Positions 9,865-16,356 of a stretch of DNA of 64,000 nucleotides are shown here, in pieces. How positions within the stretch are numbered: the stretch's first letter is position 1; each line of letters starts with the position of its first letter. The notes beneath the pieces are model-generated. The model did no database searches. It saw only the letters and a list, made by a program, of their open reading frames with translations, and was not told where the DNA came from. The position numbers and the translations under genes were made by a program. Where the stretch lies: the NCBI RefSeq assembly GCF_002205675.1, contig NZ_NISK01000001.1, positions 429,054 to 493,053 on the forward strand. Reading direction: 5' to 3'. The stretch comes from Sphingopyxis bauzanensis. Its GTDB lineage: Bacteria; Pseudomonadota; Alphaproteobacteria; Sphingomonadales; Sphingomonadaceae.

Positions 9865-10604
9865 TCCGCTAGGGGTTCGCGCGGTGCCACGATATCCAGC
9901 CATGACTGGATCGCCAGCGGAACATCGCCGCCATCGCGCATGTCGAACGTTACCTCATTCTGCTGTTGAATTCGGCACACCGAAAAAGCAAGTTTCTCTT
10001 CGCGGCTGTTGTCGACAAGGATCGCAGCATCGGCGACCGTTGCAGCGAGCCTGATGGCCATCTGAGTGCGCGGGAATCGGTCGGCAAGCTTGGCGGCGTC
10101 GACCGCGTGGCCGCCGCGGGCGACACGGGTCTGGACGCGAAGCGTGGAAAGTACGGCATTGGCGAGCCCGACGAACAGCAACAAAACGAAATAGCCATTG
10201 GCTTGCATCTGTTTGATCTGATCGATCTTTGACTCGATGCTGCCGTCCTCAAGCTCGCGCCAGTGAGAGAATACCGTCTCCATCGCAAAGGGCACGCCGT
10301 TGCTGAGCGCTTCGGCAACGAAGGCCTGTACGCCATTTTGCGCAACCTTCATCCAACTTTCATTCTGATCGCGCAGCGTTCGCGCCCACTCCGGGAGCGG
10401 CGCAGACGCGCTCGTCTCGGGAAGGATCGACAGCATCATGCGGTCGGCGTTCACCAGCGGAATCTGGAGTTGCGGTGCCAGATGCTGGTACCACATCGTC
10501 GACTTGCCCGACCCGTTATGACCCGCGAGGATGATGGCGAGCGGTTTGCCCGACGCGAGTTGCGCCGCCAATATGCCGTCGACCGCCCGGGCGAGGGACG
10601 TCAT
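9861..10604 (-). CDS. Zeta-toxin-like P-loop kinase
   Basis: A 247-residue protein. The Walker A is LAGHNGSGKST (residues 27-36, Lys34), followed by VNADRM with the Asp expected for substrate binding, and GVPFAMETVFSH, which matches the second conserved region of zeta/PezT-type kinases. These toxins phosphorylate UDP-GlcNAc or other metabolites. The ATG overlaps the stop of the small upstream gene (ATGA), the arrangement expected of a toxin coupled to its antitoxin. The gene may equally be a zeta-family kinase with another role; toxicity is not proven by sequence. Confidence 0.8.
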   Translation of the reverse strand: MTSLARAVDGILAAQLASGKPLAIILAGHNGSGKSTMWYQHLAPQLQIPLVNADRMMLSILPETSASAPLPEWARTLRDQNESWMKVAQNGVQAFVAEALSNGVPFAMETVFSHWRELEDGSIESKIDQIKQMQANGYFVLLLFVGLANAVLSTLRVQTRVARGGHAVDAAKLADRFPRTQMAIRLAATVADAAILVDNSREEKLAFSVCRIQQQNEVTFDMRDGGDVPLAIQSWLDIVAPREPLAD

Positions 10605-10897
10605 AGTTTCTGGAAGGTGCCGTTCACAAAGTGGCCGCGTTCGACTTTTCCATCGAGCTTGCGGATAACCTCCTCGGGCTTATCGGCGTCGACGTGATAA
10701 AGCGGAACATCCTTGCGCGGCGAGATGCGGACGCCCGGCTTGATGATCTTCATGCGCGCGCGCTTCAATGCCGACTGACCAAGAGCGACGTTAGCGGCGA
10801 CTTGCGCTTTGGGGGGCACAGCCGCGCGAACGGTCACCGACCCGAAAGTAACAGAGCGCGTTTTTCCAACCGACTTTTTAACGGTCATGCGAGCCAT
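10601..10897 (-). CDS. Small basic protein, putative antitoxin of the zeta kinase
   Basis: A 98-residue protein. The ATG at 10897 (MARMTVKKSVGK) was chosen, with AGGTG a few bases upstream; the ATG at 10888 is the alternative. It is rich in Lys and Arg, has no recognised DNA-binding fold, and ends GHFVNGTFQKL. It does not look like the epsilon antitoxin of the classical epsilon-zeta pair. The 4-nt overlap with the kinase gene is the main reason to call it an antitoxin. A GTTTGC half-site shared with the bilA promoter lies 15 nt upstream of the start. Confidence 0.6.
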   Translation of the reverse strand: MARMTVKKSVGKTRSVTFGSVTVRAAVPPKAQVAANVALGQSALKRARMKIIKPGVRISPRKDVPLYHVDADKPEEVIRKLDGKVERGHFVNGTFQKL

Positions 10898-10911
10898 TTG
10901 ACACCTAGAAT

Positions 10912-10988
10912 GTTTGCTTTGCTGACAATCAATTTGGCGCCTGCCGCGCATTTGTGCAAGCTAGAAAGTGTAAAGGCAATGTTTGCAA
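10912..10988. promoter_or_regulatory. Candidate operator of the zeta pair, sharing the bilA-region motif
   Basis: GTTTGCAA (the complement of TTGCAAAC) lies at 10981-10988 and the half-site GTTTGC at 10912-10917, both upstream of the small gene starting at 10897. The same words form the dyads in front of bilA and the XRE gene, so the one XRE protein may control both transcription units. This is a motif match only. Confidence 0.45.
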
Positions 10989-11050
10989 CATAAACCAAGC
11001 CCCTACCGGAGCGTCGTCGACCCATCCCGTCGCGCGGCGCACAACTATGA

Positions 11051-12619
11051 TCACAGAGCCCGATCACTGCCACTGGGATCGACGATCCGCATCGTGTCGG
11101 GGTCGATCAGCATGCGATAGCCACCCGCCTCGGCGAGCTTTTGCGCATAGGCATCGAGGTCGGGTACGTCGGCGCTGACGTCGAGGGGTTTGAAAGCGGT
11201 CGAGCGATAGAGGCCGGCCTCCTCTACCGGCTCCATCCGAATTTCTACGGCAAAGCAGATCGTATCGCCCGCAAGTTCGGCCCGGTTGTAATAGAGCGCT
11301 TCGATCGCCTCGCCCTCCGCCCCGTCCAGCTTCGCACCCTCGAAACTATCGATCTCGAAGCGCGCCACCGGCGTCTTGTTCAGCAAAAGATCTCCGGCGA
11401 TCGCTGCCAGCTCGGACTCCCATATCGCATCGAAGCGAAAGCTCTCACCGGGCTCGACCCCCGCCCGCTCGAGAAGCTGGCGCCAGCGCTCGAGAATCGT
11501 GGCGATCTCGGGCATTTCATTAAGATAGGGGCCCGTCAATGGCTCGGTTAGCGCCGCCGTGACCGGGACCGCGTTATCGCGCCAGCGGTCGATCGTAAGC
11601 GATCCGCGCCCTTCGGCAAGATAGGTCAGCGCGCGCGTCAGCTTCATCCACGCATCGAGCGACTTGCGGCCGTCGTCGAACAGACCGACCGTCTGAAAAT
11701 GCAGCCCGTCCCGCGACATCCGGATCGTGAAGTCGGCATGCTTCACATACAGTATCGCATCCGCCTCGATCGGCGGGATGACGACGATTTCGGCCTTGAA
11801 CCGCACCGGCGGTACGAAGGAATCACCGCGGATGACGATCTCACAGTCCCCAACTTTTGGCGGGTCGACCCGAAACTCCTCGATCCGAGCAAGCAGCGGA
11901 CCTTGATAGGGAATGCGGATGCCAAAGCGACGGTCGAACATAGTGAGGCGCTCGGGAACGAGCGGTGCAATCCCGAGCATCAGGTCCTTGAGATGATCCT
12001 GGCCCTCGATGCGCACCACCGCTTCGCCTTCCAGATGGCCATCCTCATATCCGAGTTCGGCAAGCTGGCGCTGCTTCTCGAAGACATAAGCCACCGGATC
12101 GTCACCCATCGCGGCGGCGAGCGCCATTTTGAGGCCCTCCGGCGTAAGCTCGAACGGCACGCCGATGCGGCGATAGTCGAAACTGATCGAAGCGCGGTTG
12201 ATCGCATAGTCCTGTCGTGCCTCGGCCAGGCGAAGGCGCCGCAGAATGCGAGAGAGCTGCGGTCCGAGCAGATGGATAAGATAGCCGCGAAGCGGGTCGC
12301 CAGCGGGCGTCAGGCGAAAGACGATCACGAAAGCAGGCTGCGCGTTCTTCGCAATGAGGTCGACCGCCGACAGCTTCGCGGAGACGCGATTCCCGCGCTC
12401 GCCCGCCGTCGACTTCAGCTGGATGATACAGGTGGAGGGTTGGCGCTGATCGAGCGGCGTCGCGCGCCCAGCCTCTTCGAGCAGAAATTCGACGAGAAAG
12501 TCCCAGCCGGTGACGTCCTGTAAGCTCTTGTTTTGCCTCAGACGGGCACGATCGCAAAGATGGGCGAAGAGAGTCTCGCCGGCACGACCGAGTTCGTATG
12601 ATGGAAGCGCATCATTCAT
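11051..12619 (-). CDS. DUF4365-like PD-(D/E)XK-type protein
   Basis: A 522-residue protein. The N-terminal 110 residues resemble restriction-endonuclease-fold proteins: a GRAGETLFAHL helix with Glu15, TGWDFLVEF with Asp40, and CIIQLKSTA giving Q67-x-K69, a Glu/Gln-x-Lys catalytic pair. The remaining 400 residues have no recognised domain and are rich in predicted beta structure. A DNase/RNase role in defence is suggested by the fold and by the neighbouring conjugation and toxin genes, but the second half may be a sensor or effector domain of unknown kind. The gene is divergent from the membrane protein gene to its right. Confidence 0.65.
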   Translation of the reverse strand: MNDALPSYELGRAGETLFAHLCDRARLRQNKSLQDVTGWDFLVEFLLEEAGRATPLDQRQPSTCIIQLKSTAGERGNRVSAKLSAVDLIAKNAQPAFVIVFRLTPAGDPLRGYLIHLLGPQLSRILRRLRLAEARQDYAINRASISFDYRRIGVPFELTPEGLKMALAAAMGDDPVAYVFEKQRQLAELGYEDGHLEGEAVVRIEGQDHLKDLMLGIAPLVPERLTMFDRRFGIRIPYQGPLLARIEEFRVDPPKVGDCEIVIRGDSFVPPVRFKAEIVVIPPIEADAILYVKHADFTIRMSRDGLHFQTVGLFDDGRKSLDAWMKLTRALTYLAEGRGSLTIDRWRDNAVPVTAALTEPLTGPYLNEMPEIATILERWRQLLERAGVEPGESFRFDAIWESELAAIAGDLLLNKTPVARFEIDSFEGAKLDGAEGEAIEALYYNRAELAGDTICFAVEIRMEPVEEAGLYRSTAFKPLDVSADVPDLDAYAQKLAEAGGYRMLIDPDTMRIVDPSGSDRAL

Positions 12620-12780
12620 GCTGCCCCGCTACCAGCTTTTGGGCGCCAATCGAAGCGGTCGCTGGACCATGTTCGATGAATTGCGGCGCCCGCCCTTGAT
12701 GCGGCGACCGCGATTCTGCAGACACGGACGACATGGGCTGCTCCTGCCCGCTCTTCCCTAATCATCAGGACATTCGCTCC

Positions 12781-13632
12781 ATGATCTCGACCATCTCAAA
12801 TTGGCAGACCCTCATCGGAAGCTTCTTCGCTGTCGGCGCCGCTTTCGTCGGCGGCACTTATATTACGCGTCAGATCCATCAGGCAGACCGCCTCGAAAGC
12901 GGGCGGCTCCGTCGGCGTTTGCTCGCCGCGCGCGCGGTTCTGCCACTCGCCCTGAGCACGCTTTCGCATTACGCGCGCGATTGCGCGATCGAACTACAAA
13001 GAGCTTTGGGAACGATGCGCGGCGATCATCTCGGTCGGGCCGAAGTGCTCGTTTTTCCCGCGCCGCCTGCAGAAGCTATCACCAGTCTAACCGAGATCAT
13101 TGAAGCCTCTGGCGACGATGACATCTCGTTTCCGATCTCCGAGCTTCTTTCCCGGCTTCAGGTACAAAGCGCCCGTCTCGCCGGTCTCGAGGACCGCGAA
13201 CCGAGAAGGATCGTCGCAGAGCGCGAGCTGCGCGATCATCTGCTCTACACCGCTGAACTCGCAGCGCAGGTTGCGAACATGTACGAATACGCGCGCCGCG
13301 AGCGCGACGACATTCCTCTTCACCTGCAGCGCGGCGATGTGAACCGATCGCTCAGCATTTTCGGCATTTACGGCGACGAGCGCGAGGAGATGGCGGCGGC
13401 CGCCCTTCGGAGCTGGGATCGTGCGACGCTGCGTCGCCTGAAATCAGGCGAAAAGGATCCGGCGAGCCTTCTCACTCTGGTCGAACACAACCCCGACTAT
13501 ATCCAAGAGCAGCTCGGCATCGAAGCCGTCGACGAGCAATTCCGGTTCCGCGGCCATCGATACGACCGGCTGATCGATGCAGCCGCTTACGCTCTCATTC
13601 TTGAGTCCCGATCCGCTGCGCGCTCGATATAG
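12781..13632 (+). CDS. Hypothetical protein with N-terminal membrane anchor
   Basis: The ATG at 12781 (MISTISNWQ) was chosen because CAGGA lies about 10 nt upstream and a membrane helix follows at once; an in-frame ATG at 12733 adds 16 unlikely residues. The protein has 283 residues. Residues about 8-27 (WQTLIGSFFAVGAAFVGGTYI) form one transmembrane helix, and the rest is a long, Arg-rich, mostly helical cytoplasmic part. No family was recognised. It is the last gene before the non-coding stretch leading to tRNA-Glu and could be membrane-linked cargo of the island. Confidence 0.7.
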   Translation: MISTISNWQTLIGSFFAVGAAFVGGTYITRQIHQADRLESGRLRRRLLAARAVLPLALSTLSHYARDCAIELQRALGTMRGDHLGRAEVLVFPAPPAEAITSLTEIIEASGDDDISFPISELLSRLQVQSARLAGLEDREPRRIVAERELRDHLLYTAELAAQVANMYEYARRERDDIPLHLQRGDVNRSLSIFGIYGDEREEMAAAALRSWDRATLRRLKSGEKDPASLLTLVEHNPDYIQEQLGIEAVDEQFRFRGHRYDRLIDAAAYALILESRSAARSI

Positions 13633-14114
13633 CGGCGAAATCCGCACACCAATTCACTCGATTGTGAAGCGAAGACAGAAATTCATCATGAGCGCCTTGC
13701 AGTCAACCTGCTCGACAGGGGCGAGGAATTCTGTGCCATCGAGCGTGCCGCCAATCGAGGCGATGCCTGAACGTTTGTAAGTCGGCAGCGAAAAAGAATA
13801 GAGCAAAACATAGCCGCATTTCGTGCGTCAAATCCTATGGCCGCTTTCGCACTCAGGTTACTCGCTGTCGAATGCCAGTATGCAGGCGCGTTCCTGCCGG
13901 TAAGTTCTGAAAGGCCCGAAGGGCAGCTCTTAGGCATCGGTTTCGCGGCCGGCTATGACTGGGATCAGGCGCAAAGCAGCCTTTACAGATCACCTCACCA
14001 ACGGCTATCGCGGCAGCGTGCTCGCAATCGTGAGTACACCTACTGAGTACACATGCGTCGTTTCACGTCGCGGAAAATGGCGGAAAACCGTGGGCTTCCA
14101 GCCCATCCGACCCC

Positions 14115-14131
14115 TCCCGTAGGGGTCACCA
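14115..14131 (+). repeat. 17-nt copy of the tRNA-Glu 3' end, possible att site
   Basis: TCCCGTAGGGGTCACCA is identical to 14239-14255, the T-arm/acceptor 3' end and CCA of the tRNA-Glu gene. The upstream T-loop sequence is not kept, so this is not a whole second tRNA. Such short 3'-end copies mark attachment sites of tRNA-integrating islands. Confidence 0.6.
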
Positions 14132-14139
14132 CGGTCAAG

Positions 14140-14160
14140 CGCGCGGTCGGCGCGTTTTTT
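14140..14160 (+). terminator. Rho-independent terminator after the tRNA-end copy
   Basis: The stem CGCGC-GGTCG-GCGCG is followed by TTTTTT. It directly follows the 17-nt tRNA-end copy, as a terminator would follow a tRNA gene. Confidence 0.6.
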
Positions 14161-14180
14161 CTGAAAATTTCCGACCCAAC

Positions 14181-14255
14181 GGCCCCTTCGTCTAGCGGTC
14201 AGGACGTCGCCCTCTCACGGCGAAAACACGGGTTCGATTCCCGTAGGGGTCACCA
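14181..14255 (+). tRNA. tRNA-Glu (anticodon CTC)
   Basis: A full cloverleaf is seen: acceptor GGCCCCT paired with AGGGGTC (one G-U), anticodon loop CTCTCAC giving anticodon CTC, T-arm CGGGTTCGATTCCCG, discriminator A and encoded CCA (ends 14252 without CCA). It reads GAG codons. It is a likely integration target given the copied 3' end upstream. Confidence 0.95.
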
Positions 14256-14480
14256 GCATTTCCGCGGGTTTGCGGGGATGGCTGGGGAATTTTTCTAATG
14301 CATCCCTAATATCCACTCTGCATCACGCTTACATTATAGGCTTGTTCAAGCCACACGCAGGCGCGGTTGCGCGCCTCGGTCGAGCGGCCAGGCAGCGCGA
14401 GCTGGTTGATGCCCCAAGGCTCCGGAAAACCGGTGTTGATAGAGTCTCCTCGATCATCGAGTCGAGTTCGGAATTACTGA

Positions 14481-14813
14481 TCATGCCACGGCCTGCAATC
14501 CTTTGCGCTGGATGATCGAAAGCAACCGCAACGCGGGGCCACCCGGACGTTTCACACCCCGCTCCCAATCCGACACCAGATTACGCGATACGTTAAGATA
14601 GGCCGCGAACACCGGCTGCGAGACATGCTCGCGCTCGCGGATCGCGCGGATTTCGTCGCCCGCCAGCACCGGAGCCCGAGCAAGACACGCCTCATCAAAG
14701 GTGCGCAGCGTTGCACGCGACACAACTCCCGCGTCGTGCGCGTCGCTCATCATCTCATGGATCGCGCCCGCGATCTCGCTGCGATAGCCCTTATCCTTCG
14801 TCATCGTTGCCAT
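14481..14813 (-). CDS. HigA/NadS-type HTH antitoxin, toxin partner decayed
   Basis: A 110-residue protein. The ATG at 14813 (MATMTKDKGYRSEIAGAIHEMM) or at 14804 is the likely start; the frame is open further up because it runs into toxin remnant sequence. The N-terminal YRSEIAGAIHEMM...AGVVSRATLRTFDEAC and C-terminal HTH (EHVSQPVFAAYLNVSRNLVSDWERGVKRPGGPALRLL) are characteristic of the antitoxin of RelE/HigB-like pairs. In such operons the toxin gene lies just upstream, and here that position holds only a broken copy. It may persist as a regulator or anti-addiction antitoxin. Confidence 0.85.
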   Translation of the reverse strand: MATMTKDKGYRSEIAGAIHEMMSDAHDAGVVSRATLRTFDEACLARAPVLAGDEIRAIREREHVSQPVFAAYLNVSRNLVSDWERGVKRPGGPALRLLSIIQRKGLQAVA

Positions 14814-14971
14814 CTTCGATCTCCACAGCGTTCCCGACTCCACCAGCCGGTCCAGTTCCTCGCCGTTCCATTCCAACGCTTCGGTTGCCGCGTCGCGCAA
14901 CAGCGCCAGGTCGACTTTCGCTCCTTCCGCGCGAAGCGCTCGAACCAGCCTTTCTTAAAAATGCGCGTTAT
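14814..14971 (-). pseudogene. Remnant of a HigB/RelE-type toxin gene
   Basis: Reading the minus strand from 14971 gives ITRIFKKGWFERFARKE, the usual N-terminus of this toxin family (normally M-x-R-x-F-K...WFxRFARKE). The start codon is ATA instead of ATG, and AAGGAGG is still present 10 nt upstream. After about 17 residues the frame changes and the C-terminal tail of a toxin follows directly (LALLRDAATEALEWNGEELDRLVESGTL). Most of the middle of a ~120-residue toxin is missing. The gene therefore has a lost start, an internal deletion and a frameshift. Confidence 0.7.
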
Positions 14972-15303
14972 GGTCGGTTCTCCTCCTTAGCTATCCTTAC
15001 AAAACACATAGCATTATATTTCAATATCGGGCATCGGCCTTCGAACGCGCCGAAGCGCCCATTCTTGCAGCTATCGGCACCATGGTGCCTCGCCTGAGCG
15101 ATGTTGCAGGTCACATCCATCTGATCCTGCCCGAACCGACCCAGCACGCGGCCTGTTTTCGCGCATTGGCGGCGGGTGGCGACCGAATTGTTCGTTGCTT
15201 GGCCAGCGCCGACGATGGGATGGGGGGAGAAGCGATAGCGGCGGCGCCATCCTGCTCTTTCGCTGACAGGGTCGGCAAGGAAATGTTCCTTCCCCTGCCG
15301 ACC
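14972..15303. other. Non-coding stretch
   Basis: It holds the SD and presumably the promoter of the decayed toxin-antitoxin pair at its left end, in an AT-richer stretch (15,000-15,030). A frame at 15082-15453 on the plus strand has no SD, runs antisense into the acyltransferase gene and resembles nothing known. No other feature is seen. Confidence 0.5.
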
Positions 15304-16356
15304 CTATTCGTGTCCGGTCACAGCCAAGCGTTGTTCGGCGCGGCCCATCGACAACAGGATCGGATCCGATGCCTGCCGCGCGGCAAAATCAGCCTTGCTC
15401 GCGATCCCTTGCCAGGTGATGCCGATCAGCGATTGCGCAATCGCCCCGCCTAGCGTGTCGCCGGGGCCGGGCAGGATGATGACGTCGGGCGCATATTCTT
15501 TGACCGCGACCTGCACCGAGCGCGCAAAATCATAAGGCGCGAGGATCTGGTGGCCGAAGGTGTAGTCCCAGATCGCGGCGGGGTCGCTGGCGAAGCGGCG
15601 CCAGATGTGGCCGCGGCCATCGACCAGCGGGATCGCCGGGGTGCCGAACAGCGAGGTAGGCAGTTCGGCCTTGGCCTTGTCGGCGCTGCCGAACATCAAC
15701 GGGGTGTGGAAGGGGCCGTGGCCGGCGAGGCGCAGCGGATCGCGGCCCGGGATCTGCGGCGCGGCGGCGAGCAGCGCGGCAAGGCCTGCCTCATTGCCCG
15801 CAAACACCAGCATTCCGGCGAGGTCGATCGACAGCGCGAGGGCGTGGTCGGGGCGCGCGGCGATGGCGGCGACGAGGCCCAGCAGTTGATCGCTGAGACC
15901 TGGGACCGGGCGCCAATTCTCCTCGACGACTTGCAGCAATATCTGCCCGCCGGGGCCGTGGGTCTGGCTGTTGAGACCCATCGCATTGCTGATGCGGAAA
16001 CCGTCCTCGACTGACACCGCGCCGCCAAGCGCCAGCGCGCTGTACCAGCCCATCGAATTGCCCGCGACCGCGACAACGTCATATTGCTCGCGGTCGATGC
16101 TGAGAAAATCAAGCGCGGTTGCGGTGTAGATCAGCGGTGCCGCGACGTCGCCGCGCATATGCGTGGCAACGCTGAAACGCTCGGCGCCGTCGAGTTCGGT
16201 CACCGTCGGCTGGCCGCGGTCACGTCGCTGGGCGTCGAAATTGGCGATGACATCGGCGAAGCGCGTGCCGTGCAGCCGCGCGATGCTGCCGAGTTCGCCC
16301 TTGCCATAGGTGCCGCGGCCCGGGGCGACGACAAGCGCAGTTTTCCGCGCGGTCAT
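15304..16356 (-). CDS. FabD-like acyl (malonyl) transferase
   Basis: A 350-residue acyltransferase of the malonyl-CoA:ACP transacylase fold. The nucleophile elbow is GNSMGWYSAL with Ser101, and GHGPFHTPLM carries the catalytic His, as in FabD. The N-terminal oxyanion loop reads VVAPGRGTYG in place of the usual FPGQGSQ, so substrate choice may differ from true FabD. The start overlaps the end of the fused E1 gene (ATGA), which couples an acyl-transfer enzyme with a 2-oxoacid dehydrogenase. It may load a branched or unusual acyl unit made by that E1, but this is inference. Confidence 0.85.
   Translation of the reverse strand: MTARKTALVVAPGRGTYGKGELGSIARLHGTRFADVIANFDAQRRDRGQPTVTELDGAERFSVATHMRGDVAAPLIYTATALDFLSIDREQYDVVAVAGNSMGWYSALALGGAVSVEDGFRISNAMGLNSQTHGPGGQILLQVVEENWRPVPGLSDQLLGLVAAIAARPDHALALSIDLAGMLVFAGNEAGLAALLAAAPQIPGRDPLRLAGHGPFHTPLMFGSADKAKAELPTSLFGTPAIPLVDGRGHIWRRFASDPAAIWDYTFGHQILAPYDFARSVQVAVKEYAPDVIILPGPGDTLGGAIAQSLIGITWQGIASKADFAARQASDPILLSMGRAEQRLAVTGHE

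Larger units (their letters stand above)
13633..14180. other. Non-coding island boundary with tRNA-end copy
   Basis: No supported gene is seen in 548 bases. The right part holds a 17-nt copy of the 3' end of tRNA-Glu (14115-14131) followed within 10 nt by a terminator hairpin (14140-14160). A 69-residue frame at 13837-14046 has no SD and no recognised relative and looks like decayed coding sequence. Confidence 0.5.

Noticed and set aside
15082-15453. A 123-residue plus-strand frame at the start of the acyltransferase region
   Set aside because: It runs antisense into the acyltransferase and has no SD or known relative.
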